A stretch of 64,000 bases of DNA, from the NCBI RefSeq assembly GCF_001887775.1, contig NZ_CP015519.1, positions 1,860,001 through 1,924,000 of the forward strand, in the 5' to 3' direction. Shown piece after piece: positions 1 to 8,800 of the stretch. Position 1 is the first letter of the stretch. Each line of letters begins with the position of its first letter. This DNA is from Syntrophotalea acetylenivorans. Its GTDB lineage: Bacteria > Desulfobacterota > Desulfuromonadia > Desulfuromonadales > Syntrophotaleaceae. The translations under genes were made by a program, and so were the position numbers. The notes under the pieces were generated by a model that saw only the letters and a program-made list of their open reading frames with translations, was not told where the DNA came from and did not search any database.

Positions 1-190
1 CGGTCACCACCTCGGCCACATCGGCCCTTGCATCGATACCATAGCGCTCAACCAACTGCAGGCGGCGATCTTCAACAGGTTCAGCAACCAGAATATCGGC
101 GGCCGGAAAAGCTCCCTCGATAAGTCCCTTGATCAGAGCTTCCCCCATGTTGCCACCACCGATGAAACCGATTTTTCCGATGGATATCAT
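1..190 (-). CDS. proC: Pyrroline-5-carboxylate reductase, N-terminal part (cut by window start)
   Basis: The reading frame runs leftward from an ATG at 188-190 and leaves the window. About 63 residues are visible. They begin MISIGKIGFIGGGNMGEAL, the Rossmann NAD(P)-binding start typical of ProC, with a GxGxxG-type glycine cluster. ProC catalyses the last step of proline synthesis, reduction of pyrroline-5-carboxylate to proline. A purine-rich stretch (AGGAAAGGA in coding orientation) lies about ten bases before the ATG. The gene diverges from the polyamine regulator to its right, with about 290 bp between them. The family assignment rests on the N-terminus only; other members of the NADP-binding F420/ProC superfamily look alike here, but the glycine motif and spacing fit ProC well. 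Confidence 0.85.
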   Translation of the reverse strand, partial: MISIGKIGFIGGGNMGEALIKGLIEGAFPAADILVAEPVEDRRLQLVERYGIDARADVAEVVT

Positions 191-368
191 AGTCTACGAA
201 TCCTTTCCTAAAAGGCTGCTGAAAACAGCTACTTGAGATATCTGCCGAATGCAAGTAAATATAATTATTCGGCCAGTGTCAAGAAGAGCCAGCCTTTTTG
301 GCTGAAAAATGAAATCTTTTCGTTGGAAACGACCGGTTCTCAAGGGTTTTTTCACCAATATTTTTTTG

Positions 369-398
369 TTGACAGCCTTACCGTTTGAAGAGTATATA
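369..398 (+). promoter_or_regulatory. Sigma-70 type promoter for the XRE-cupin regulator and polyamine genes
   Basis: A perfect -35 TTGACA (369-374) is followed after 18 bases by TATATA at 393-398 (or after 17 bases by GTATAT at 392-397). A start of transcription is expected near 405. The -35 is consensus and the -10 good, so the unrepressed promoter should be strong. The palindrome just downstream (409-425) sits where a repressor would block it. Confidence 0.7.
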
Positions 399-408
399 GC
401 ACTCCCTA

Positions 409-425
409 CTAAACAGACTGTTTAG
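409..425. promoter_or_regulatory. Palindromic operator candidate CTAAACAG-A-CTGTTTAG
   Basis: This is a perfect 8-bp inverted repeat around a single central base, starting just after the predicted transcription start. Its size and symmetry fit a dimeric XRE-family helix-turn-helix protein, and the first downstream gene encodes one. Autoregulation is inferred from position; nothing in the sequence proves which protein binds. Confidence 0.6.
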
Positions 426-478
426 CAATGGTAAACTTAAATCGCTTCCTTATGGTTTGAATAGCGTTGGAGCCTGCC

Positions 479-1030
479 GTGAAGATCGGACAAAAACTGA
501 GAAAGTTGCGCATGGCTGATTCCCTGACCCAGGAAGAACTGGCCAGCCGCGCCGACCTGACCAAGGGCTATATCTCGCAACTGGAGAATGACGCTACTTC
601 ACCGGCGATCAGCACCCTTAAAGACATCCTCGATGTCTTTGGCGTATCGATATCCGAGTTTTTTGCCGAACCCCATGAAAGCCAGGTCGTCTTCGGCAAG
701 GATTCGACGGTCATCGCCACCGAGGAAGACGGCATCCGGGTCGAACTGCTGGTACCCGGAGCGCAAAATCGCACCATGGATCCCGCCCTGATCACCCTGC
801 AAGCCGGCGAAGCCATGGAAGAGCAGTCCCTTCACGAAGGCGAAGAGTTCGGCTTTTTGCTCAGCGGCCGCATTGAACTGACCCTGGATGACAAAGCCTA
901 TATGGTAAAGAAGAACGAGTGCTTTTTTTTCCCGTCTGACCAGCGCCATGCCGTTAGAAACATCGGCAGCGGGGTGGCAAAAATTTTGTGGGTAGTTACT
1001 CCGCCCACCTTTGAATACAAAGGCAAATAA
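479..1030 (+). CDS. XRE-family regulator with C-terminal cupin domain
   Basis: The protein has an N-terminal helix-turn-helix of the Cro/C1 type (about residues 1-60, with LTQEELASRADLTKGYISQ) and a C-terminal cupin_2 domain (about 105-180, ending near FFFPSDQRHAVRN). This XRE-cupin layout is shared with PuuR, which controls putrescine use in enterics, and with other small-molecule-sensing repressors. I place the start at GTG 479, because GGAG at 469-472 gives a ribosome site six bases away; a TTG at 467 is open in frame but has no such site. The next gene begins 94 bp downstream, followed by the other polyamine genes on the same strand, so the natural reading is a local polyamine-responsive regulator. 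The ligand is an inference. A strong promoter and a palindrome precede it. Confidence 0.85.
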   Translation: MKIGQKLRKLRMADSLTQEELASRADLTKGYISQLENDATSPAISTLKDILDVFGVSISEFFAEPHESQVVFGKDSTVIATEEDGIRVELLVPGAQNRTMDPALITLQAGEAMEEQSLHEGEEFGFLLSGRIELTLDDKAYMVKKNECFFFPSDQRHAVRNIGSGVAKILWVVTPPTFEYKGK

Positions 1031-1124
1031 CGTGCTGCTTGCTCCGTCGGCAACCATCGCCGTTGGCGAGGCAACATTACAGGGATAACACTTTCAGGCA
1101 AATTATTTAAAGAGGAACAGAACC

Positions 1125-2324
1125 ATGAGCAAAGTGCTGATTATTGGTGCAGGTGGCGTAGGCCGGGTGGTGGTTCACAAATGCGCTCAGGCCAAAGAGG
1201 TCTTTACCGGAATCACCCTGGCGTCCCGGACCAAGTCCAAATGCGACGCCATCGCTGCGGAGATTCCCCACTTTCCCATCAAGACCGCCCAGGTCGATGC
1301 GGACAATGTCCCCGAGCTGGTGGCTCTGATCAAGCAGGAGCAGCCCCAACTGGTGCTCAACGTGGCTTTGCCCTACCAGGACCTGACCATCATGGATGCC
1401 TGCCTGGAAACGGGGGTCGATTACCTCGACACCGCCAACTACGAGCCTCTCGATACTGCTAAGTTCGAATACAGCTGGCAGTGGGCCTACCACGAGCGGT
1501 TCAAGGAAAAAGGTCTGATGGCTTTGCTCGGCAGCGGCTTCGACCCCGGTGTAACCAACGTCTATACCGCCCTGGCGGCCAAGAAGTACCTCGACGAGAT
1601 CCACGAGATCGACATCATCGACGCCAACGCCGGCGATCACGGCCAGGCCTTTGCCACCAATTTTAACCCGGAGATCAACATCCGTGAGGTGACCGCTCCT
1701 TGCCGTCACTGGGAAGAGGGTCAGTGGATCGAAACGCCGCCGCTGAGCACCAAGCACAGCTTTGATTTTCCTGAAGGCATCGGACCAATGAACATCTACC
1801 GCATGTACCACGAGGAGATGGAGTCTCTGGTCAAGCATATCCCGACCATTAAAAAGGCGCAGTTCTGGATGACCTTCTCCGACAACTACCTCAAGCATCT
1901 GGAGGTCTTGCAGAACATAGGCATGACCCGCATCGACGAGGTCGAATACCAGGGCCAGAAGATCGTCCCGCTGCAGTTTCTGAAAGCGGTGCTGCCCGAC
2001 CCCGGCAGCCTGGGAGCCCTAACCAAGGGCCGCACCTGCATCGGCGTTATCGCTCGCGGCATCAAAGATGGAAAACGCAAACAGGTATATGTTTACAATA
2101 TCTGCGACCATGAAGCCTGCTACCAGGAGGTCAACTCCCAGGCCATCAGCTATACTACCGGCGTCCCGGCCGCCGTCGGCGCCATGATGATGCTCACCGG
2201 CAAATGGCGCGGCGACGGGGTGTTCAACATGGAACAGTTCGACCCCGAGTTGTTCCTGGAAACCCTTGCCCCCATGGGCCTGCAGACCCAGGTCATCGAC
2301 GGCGGCGACTGGCCGGAACTGTAA
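1125..2324 (+). CDS. Carboxynorspermidine (carboxyspermidine) dehydrogenase, saccharopine dehydrogenase family
   Basis: This 399-residue protein begins MSKVLIIGAGGVGRVV, an NAD(P)-binding Rossmann GxGxxG motif, and shows saccharopine-dehydrogenase-like features along its length (for example GSGFDPGVTNVY). In the alternative spermidine pathway of many bacteria, this enzyme condenses a diamine (putrescine or diaminopropane) with aspartate semialdehyde and reduces the imine to carboxyspermidine or carboxynorspermidine. The gene directly downstream is the matching decarboxylase, which makes this assignment stronger than for a lone saccharopine-like protein. The start at 1125 has GAGGAA ten bases upstream. 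It could be called lys1-like on homology alone, but context favours polyamine synthesis. Confidence 0.9.
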   Translation: MSKVLIIGAGGVGRVVVHKCAQAKEVFTGITLASRTKSKCDAIAAEIPHFPIKTAQVDADNVPELVALIKQEQPQLVLNVALPYQDLTIMDACLETGVDYLDTANYEPLDTAKFEYSWQWAYHERFKEKGLMALLGSGFDPGVTNVYTALAAKKYLDEIHEIDIIDANAGDHGQAFATNFNPEINIREVTAPCRHWEEGQWIETPPLSTKHSFDFPEGIGPMNIYRMYHEEMESLVKHIPTIKKAQFWMTFSDNYLKHLEVLQNIGMTRIDEVEYQGQKIVPLQFLKAVLPDPGSLGALTKGRTCIGVIARGIKDGKRKQVYVYNICDHEACYQEVNSQAISYTTGVPAAVGAMMMLTGKWRGDGVFNMEQFDPELFLETLAPMGLQTQVIDGGDWPEL

Positions 2325-2359
2325 TGGTTTGAGAGTAGAAAAAAACTAAATCATTATCA

Positions 2360-2461
2360 CGCGCGTTCGCTTCGCTCACTAAAGCCGCAAAGACCGCAAA
2401 GAAGGGCAAAACCTGTCTTCTTGGCGTCTTTGCGGCTTGAGCGACTGCAAGGAGCGGGCGT
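2360..2461. repeat. Palindromic intergenic element built on GCAAAGAC-type units
   Basis: The gap between the dehydrogenase and decarboxylase genes carries an inverted repeat. The left arm at 2383-2404 and right arm at 2417-2437 pair with about three mismatches, and each arm contains two copies of a CGCAAAG-like unit. Weaker pairing continues outward to about 2360 and 2461. The loop is about 12 bases. It is non-coding and lies inside the putative operon, so the RNA would fold into a long hairpin. It shares its layout, though not its exact sequence, with elements at 3688-3793 and 48502-48600. Confidence 0.65.
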
Positions 2462-2507
2462 GAGATGGCTTTAAGGCCCAGGGGCAAGTTTTTTTTGAGG
2501 CAATAAA

Positions 2508-3662
2508 ATGACCGGCATCGACATCCCGAAAATCCTGGAACTGGCCCCCTCCCCGGCCTACGTCATCGATCTCGGCCGCCTGCGCCACAACCTGGCCATC
2601 CTTGACCAGGTACAGCAACGCAGCGGCGCCAAGATCCTGCTGGCCATGAAAGCCTTTGCCCTGTGGCCGCTATTTCCGCTGATCGGCGAAACGCTCCACG
2701 GGGTCTGTGCCAGTTCCCCCTGGGAGGCCCGTCTCGGCCGCGAAGAATTTGGTCGTGAAGTACACAGTTTTGCCGCCGCTTTCAAAGAAGCGGACATTGT
2801 CGAACTGCTTGGTATCTCCAACCACCTGGTATTTAACTCCTTTAACCAGCTGGAGCGGTTTCGCCCCCTGTGGCAGAAAGAACAGGGGCGGGTTTCAGTG
2901 GGACTGCGCATCAATCCTGAGCATTCGGAAGGGCATACGCCCCTTTACGATCCCTGCGCACCCGGTTCCCGACTGGGTATTCGCCGGGCTGAGTTCAATA
3001 ATCAATCCCTTGACGGAGTCGAAGGGCTGCATTTTCATACTCTGTGCGAGCACCTGTTTGATCCGCTTGCCCGCACGGCCAAGGTTGTTGAAGATCAGTT
3101 CGGCGAATTTCTGCCGCAAATGAAATGGCTCAACTTCGGCGGCGGTCATCATATCACCCGCGAGGGCTATGACATCGATGGCTTGGTAGAGTTAATCCGC
3201 TATTTTCAGGAAAAATACAAAGTACAAGTCTATCTCGAGCCTGGCGAGGCGATCGCCATCGGTACCGGCCTGCTGGTCAGCGAAGTGCTGGATGTGGTAC
3301 ATAATCAGCTCGATACTGCTATTTTGGATGTTTCAGCCACTTGTCATATGCCGGATGTACTGGAGATGCCCTACCGACCGGACATTCACAACGGATTCGA
3401 TGCCGGCGAAAAGGCCTGCAGCTATCGCCTCGGCGGGCCATCGTGCCTGGCCGGCGACGTGATCGGCGACTGGTCTTTCGAACAGCCCCTGTCCCCTGGA
3501 GACCGATTGGCATTTCTGGACATGGCCCACTACACCATGGTCAAGACCACCACCTTTAACGGCATTCAGCACCCGGCAATCTGCACCTTTGAGCCGGAAA
3601 ACGGGGAGCTGAAGGTGCTGCGCCGATTCGATTATGAGGATTTCAAACGACGGCTTGCTTAG
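2508..3662 (+). CDS. nspC: Carboxynorspermidine decarboxylase
   Basis: This 384-residue protein is a fold-III (alanine racemase-like) PLP decarboxylase. The PLP lysine is K48 in ILLAMKAFALWPLF. A glycine-rich GGGHHI segment, EPGEA, and the conserved CHMPDVLEMPYRPD region follow as in the NspC/CASDC family. It removes the carboxylate from carboxynorspermidine or carboxyspermidine to give norspermidine or spermidine in the cytoplasm. Length matches the family. It follows its partner dehydrogenase, although a palindromic repeat occupies the 183-bp gap. GAGG lies seven bases before the ATG. Whether the final product is spermidine or norspermidine cannot be told from sequence. Confidence 0.92.
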   Translation: MTGIDIPKILELAPSPAYVIDLGRLRHNLAILDQVQQRSGAKILLAMKAFALWPLFPLIGETLHGVCASSPWEARLGREEFGREVHSFAAAFKEADIVELLGISNHLVFNSFNQLERFRPLWQKEQGRVSVGLRINPEHSEGHTPLYDPCAPGSRLGIRRAEFNNQSLDGVEGLHFHTLCEHLFDPLARTAKVVEDQFGEFLPQMKWLNFGGGHHITREGYDIDGLVELIRYFQEKYKVQVYLEPGEAIAIGTGLLVSEVLDVVHNQLDTAILDVSATCHMPDVLEMPYRPDIHNGFDAGEKACSYRLGGPSCLAGDVIGDWSFEQPLSPGDRLAFLDMAHYTMVKTTTFNGIQHPAICTFEPENGELKVLRRFDYEDFKRRLA

Positions 3663-3687
3663 AAGTTTACATCCGAAAAACTCTCTC

Positions 3688-3793
3688 ACCGCAGAGTGCG
3701 CAGAGGACGCAGAGAAAAAAAGAAACAGAAAAACCTGAAATTTTGATTTCAGACCTTTCGATTTTCCTCTGTACTCTCTGCGCACTCTGCGGT
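3688..3793. repeat. Palindromic intergenic element with perfect 18-bp arms
   Basis: The arms ACCGCAGAGTGCGCAGAG (3688-3705) and its exact reverse complement (3776-3793) enclose about 70 bases. Partial pairing continues inward (GACGCAGAG against CTCTGTAC). GCAGAG recurs within each arm. It occupies the gap between nspC and speA and contains no credible gene. Confidence 0.8.
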
Positions 3794-3867
3794 AAATGCT
3801 TTTTGCCTTAAGCAGGAAACTGATAAACGTTCGAAACGTCTAACAACCATCCGAATTGGTGATGTCT

Positions 3868-5775
3868 ATGAAACGCTGGTCGATTAAGAGCTCTGCAAAA
3901 ATCTACAATCTGCCCAACTGGGGAGAAGACTTCTTCTCCATCAACAAGAAGGGCCATATCTGCGTTCATCCCTCACCGAGTTCCAAGTATTCTATCGACT
4001 TGCGGTCTCTGGTCGACGACCTTATCAAGCGCAACATTCAGCCGCCGATCCTGCTGCGATTCATGGACGTACTGCAGGGGCGCATCGCCGCAATCAACCG
4101 GGCCTTTAAAAGCGCGATTGCCGAGTACGACTATCCGGCCCAATACCAGACCTTTTTCCCCATCAAGGTCAACCAGCAGCGCCAGGTGGTCGAGGCCATT
4201 GCGCACTTCGGCAAAAAGCACAACATGGGCCTGGAAGTCGGCTCCAAGCCGGAGTTGGTAGCGGCTATTTTCTTCGCAACCGGGGAGAAACTGCCGATCA
4301 TCTGCAACGGCTACAAGGACAACGATTTCATCGAGATGGTCCTGCATGCGACGCGCATCGGTTACGACATAACCATCGTGGTAGAAAAGCTCTTTGAGCT
4401 GGAAAAGATCCTGGCCCTTTCGAAGAAGGCCGGCATCATTCCCAAGCTCGGCATTCGGGTCAAGCTTTCCTCCCGCGGTACCGGCAAATGGGCCACCTCC
4501 GGCGGTGACGATGCCAAATTCGGCCTGAAGATCTCCGAACTGCTGGCAGCGGTGGAGATCCTGCGGGAGCATGATTTGCTCGATACTGTGAAGCTGCTGC
4601 ATTTCCATATCGGCAGCCAGATCACCAAGATCGACAAGATCAAGAACGCTTTGATCGAAGGCAGCCGTATCTATGTCGAGATGCGCAAGATGGGAGTCGG
4701 TCTTGAGTTTCTCGATATCGGTGGCGGCATGGGAGTCGACTACGACGGTTCCAAATCGAGCGATTTTTCCAGCGCCAATTACACCATCGAGGAATACGCC
4801 AACGACGTCGTCTACCAGGTAAAGAATATCTGTGACGAAGCCGGTGTAGTCTGCCCGAACATCATTTCTGAATCGGGACGGGCCACAGTGGCCCACTATT
4901 CGGTACTGGTCACCAACATCCTTAACACCAACACCCAGAATGCCCTCCCCGATTTTGACGAAATCCTCGAAGGGGCCGAAAAGCTGTCACCAACGGTGGA
5001 AAAACTGGTCGGCATTTACAAGAGTCTCGACCGCCACTCCCTGCGGGTCGATTATCACGATACGGTGCAGTTGATTCAGGAGGCGGTGAGCCTGTTCAAC
5101 CTCGGTTACCTGAATCTACACGACCGGGCCCTGGCCGAATGGCTGTGCAGTAAAATCTTCATCAAAATCAACGGCATCGTGGAACGTCTTAAAACCGTCC
5201 CCGATGAGCTGTTGGAATTTCAGCAGAGCCTGCGACAGACCTATTTCGCCAATTTTTCACTGTTTCAGTCACTGCCCGATTCCTGGGCCATCGACCAGCT
5301 GTTTCCCATCGTGCCGATTCAGCGCCTGAACGAGAAGCCGGAGATCATGGCCTCCATCGCCGACATCACCTGCGATTCGGACGGCGAGATCACCAGCTTT
5401 GTCGGTGAGCAAGGCCGCACCGAGCATCTGCCCATCCACAAGATCGAAGCGGACGAAGACTACTACATCGGCTTCTTTCTGATCGGTGCCTATCAGGAGA
5501 TTCTCGGAGACATGCACAACCTGTTCGGCGACACCAACGCCGTCCATGTCAGCTTTAACCGTAAGACCAACTATAAGATCGACACAGTGATCAACGGCGA
5601 TGCCACCTGGGAAAGCCTCAAATACGTGCAGTACAAAGGACCTGAGATCCTCAAACACGTCCGCGATACCCTTGAAAAGGGCGTTGCCTCGGGCAAGATC
5701 AGTTTTGAAGAGACCAGTCAGTTTCTGGCCCTGCTGGATAAGTCGCTGGTTTCCTACACTTATCTTGGCGAATAG
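3868..5775 (+). CDS. speA: Biosynthetic arginine decarboxylase
   Basis: The 635-residue protein is a full-length SpeA. The PLP lysine is K100 in FFPIKVNQQ; HFHIGSQ, the glycine loop DIGGGMGVDYDGS and SGRATVAHY follow in the usual order, and CDSDGEI near the C-terminus is the substrate-binding cysteine-aspartate motif. The enzyme converts arginine to agmatine. I start it at ATG 3868, which gives the family-typical beginning MKRWSIKSSAKIYN; upstream TTG 3856, GTG 3859 and ATG 3862 are in frame and none has a good ribosome site. It closes the polyamine cluster. Agmatine still has to be turned into putrescine, and no agmatinase or agmatine deiminase gene is present in the window. A terminator follows at 5803. 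Confidence 0.95.
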   Translation: MKRWSIKSSAKIYNLPNWGEDFFSINKKGHICVHPSPSSKYSIDLRSLVDDLIKRNIQPPILLRFMDVLQGRIAAINRAFKSAIAEYDYPAQYQTFFPIKVNQQRQVVEAIAHFGKKHNMGLEVGSKPELVAAIFFATGEKLPIICNGYKDNDFIEMVLHATRIGYDITIVVEKLFELEKILALSKKAGIIPKLGIRVKLSSRGTGKWATSGGDDAKFGLKISELLAAVEILREHDLLDTVKLLHFHIGSQITKIDKIKNALIEGSRIYVEMRKMGVGLEFLDIGGGMGVDYDGSKSSDFSSANYTIEEYANDVVYQVKNICDEAGVVCPNIISESGRATVAHYSVLVTNILNTNTQNALPDFDEILEGAEKLSPTVEKLVGIYKSLDRHSLRVDYHDTVQLIQEAVSLFNLGYLNLHDRALAEWLCSKIFIKINGIVERLKTVPDELLEFQQSLRQTYFANFSLFQSLPDSWAIDQLFPIVPIQRLNEKPEIMASIADITCDSDGEITSFVGEQGRTEHLPIHKIEADEDYYIGFFLIGAYQEILGDMHNLFGDTNAVHVSFNRKTNYKIDTVINGDATWESLKYVQYKGPEILKHVRDTLEKGVASGKISFEETSQFLALLDKSLVSYTYLGE

Positions 5776-5802
5776 TCTCCCTGCAAAAGATCTAACTTTT
5801 TA

Positions 5803-5848
5803 AATAAAAGAGGCGGGATCCTGCAGGAATCCGCCTCTTTTATTGTTT
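5803..5848. terminator. Intrinsic terminator after speA
   Basis: A 14-bp stem (AATAAAAGAGGCGG with its complement ending at 5844) closes a loop of about 14 bases and is followed by a short T-rich run. The A-rich left flank means it could also end leftward transcription of the msh operon, whose last gene stops at 5870. Confidence 0.8.
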
Positions 5849-5869
5849 TACCCATTAGTGGACCAACCC

Positions 5870-8800
5870 TTAACGGTAGGTTTCCCGTAGATAGATCACG
5901 TTCGGACGCCCCCTGAAAATACCAAAGGTGGCCCGTCCCTTTGGATCGTCATCGTGGCTACCGTCGCCGTCCCAGTCGAAGCGCAGCCAGTCGAGGGAAC
6001 TTAAATCAACGGTCACGTCGATAAAGCCATCATCGCCCGGAGCGCTGAACCTCAGGTTGGCGTCGCCGACCAGCAGGGGGCTTAGCAACGAGGCACTGCT
6101 GCTGCCGGTGCCGACTGCAATGGGGATATTGGCTGTCACCTGAGTGACACCGTTATTCAGGCTCAGCTGCGTTAGATCCAAGCTGGTGCAGTTATCGTCG
6201 CTATTGAGAACAAAGGCGGTTCCGTTGTAATATTCGGCCCTGAGAGGCATGGCCAGATCGAGCAATTCCGAGCCGTAGGCATTATTTAAAATCAAACGCC
6301 CCCATCGCATCTCCTTGCCATTATCGAAGCTGATGCCATTGCCAGCCGATGCTTCTCCAAAGCGCACCGGGTTGCTGGTGGCGGCAATAGCATCCCCGTC
6401 AACAACGTTAATTTCCAGGCTGATATCGGCATCGTAAGGTGCCATGAAAGCCCCCCGGTCCATCCTCAAACCACTACCGGCGCTGAAAGTCAATAACCCC
6501 ACACCACCACCGAGCTCGGTCACCGACGGGTCGCCCGCAGGCACTTGAGAGACATCGATACTGCCAGTGGCGGCATCATAACTCTTACCGCTTAACGTAC
6601 CAGAAGACAGTTTCCACCAGTCACCGGCATAGTTCTGCGTGACTCCATTTTGCAGATTCTGAGCCGTAACGGTAATCACCGGGGCCATTACATAATCAAA
6701 GGACTGACCTAGATAGGTAAAGCCGCCGCTATTACAGGCGGTGCCAAACTGCGGGGTATTGGGGCTGGCCAAAAAATGATGGGGGGTGAAACGCCCCACA
6801 GGGTCGCTGTTGCCGGTGACATCAAGATCACTGCCAAGGTAGTTAAGCACCTCGGCACCGATAGTGACCGTACCTACTTCACTGTAACTGATGTCATCAA
6901 CCAGTGCTAGACCACTGCTATAATCAACAGCGCTCAGTGGCCCACCGGTGAGAGTGCCAAGAATACCTGTAGCTGGAGTAAATGGCGCCATAGCCGTCAG
7001 AGTGGTGTCTGCAGAGAAATTTTCCGTTACCGTCCCGTCACTGCACACTCCGGCCACTTCGACAAAGAAATCTTCTCCTGCCGCCCAGAAAGGGGCGCCG
7101 CTAAAGCTGTTGTTGTCCAAGGGCGTAGTGCCGTCGGTGGTGGCGGCAACCCGCAACCGCTCCGGTGCAACGATGAAACTATCGCTGCCGGTCATAACCA
7201 ATCCTGCTTCATCACCGCTGCCGGCAAAATAGGCCGACAGGTTTAACCGTCCGGCATCATCGTAACGGATATCCAAGCTACTTTCGGCTTGACTGTCAAA
7301 GACCAGATCAACAGGGGTACCGGGGGATGCCCCGTTGATGGTGCTTCCATTTATCTGCAGGGCCTGCGTGCCGCTGGCCGGCTGCTGGTAATCGGACCAG
7401 AAATTCACTTGGCGGGTGGTATTGGCAAAGCTGTAATCGCCAATGCAATGCTCGCCGGTGGCGTCAGCCCGCACCGCAGCGATGGTGATATCCGCTTCGG
7501 TGGTACAAGCCGTGTGATCGGGCACCTCAAACAGGAAGCCGGCTTCATGGAAAACCAGATCGCAACTTGCGCTGCCCCCACTGTTAACGCATTGTTGCGA
7601 TTGGGCCGCTGAAGGATTGCCGGTCGCTGCAAGAGTCACGGAACCCGGCGTGGTATGGCGCAGGCGGAATACACCGCTGCCGCCGTTGAGGGTCTGCACA
7701 TCGCCGCCTACCCAACCGGACGGCGACAGGGTGATGGTAACCGGGTCGGTATAGAGGCTGTTGCAATCCGCATCGGTGCAAGCGCGTACCGTCACCGCCT
7801 CGGCGGCACAGGTCAACGCCGAACCGTCGTGGATGATCTCAAAATGATCGATGGTCGTTCCACAGAAAATCTCCGCCCGCAGGCTGCCGTCCAGATTGCG
7901 CCCCTGGCTCTGCAATTGGTAGAGGCTATCAATTTGAGTCTGGTCGAGGACCTCGTCGAAAACAATAAATTCATCCAACGGTGCCCGAAAGCCCTCTTCC
8001 CCGCCGGATATTTCAAAGGAAGTACCGAGGTAATGCAGGTTGCCCTGCGCCTGCAGAGGGACCTGATCCCGGTAACTGCCGTCGACATACAACAAAGTCG
8101 TTCCCCCCTGCCCCAACAGCACCAGATGATGCCAACCATCGGCCAAGGTGCCGAAGCGAAAACTACCGGTGGCAATACTGGAATTGGCCCATCCCCCCCA
8201 ACGGTAGTTGTTTCGGCTGTCGAGCCATAATAGATCGTGGCCACCGCCGGCCATAGCTCCTAACACATGGTAACGGGAACCATCTACATTGGTGAAAGGC
8301 ATGCGGAACCAGGTGCTCACCGACCAATCGCCGTTCATGGGCACATCGTTGCCGGTGATAAAAGATTCGGTGGACTGGTCCAGTTCCGCTGCGCGGCCGA
8401 CCTTTCCGCTTGCTTCGCTGGCCACTCCCCCTTGGGCAACAGCAGCGTGACTACCTTGGGTGTCCACCGCCAGAGCACCGGCGGCGGTATAATTGCATTC
8501 ATCAAAACGCCATTCCGCCAAAGGAGCAGGCAGCGCACAGGGGTCGGCCTGGTTCATCAGATCGCTGATCTGACTGGTAGACAAGGCACCGGAATAGACC
8601 CGCACCTCATCAATAGCGCCATAAAACCGCCGGCCGGACATCTCCCCTCCACCGGTAGCCTTATCGCTACCAATATAGAAGGGATCGCTATTTAGCGGCA
8701 GGCTGGCGCTGAAGGGCCGACTGGCGACTTGGCTGCCGTTTAGATAAATCCGCATTTGCCCGGCGGCCCGGGAATAAACAAAGGCAACGTGCTGCCAGAC

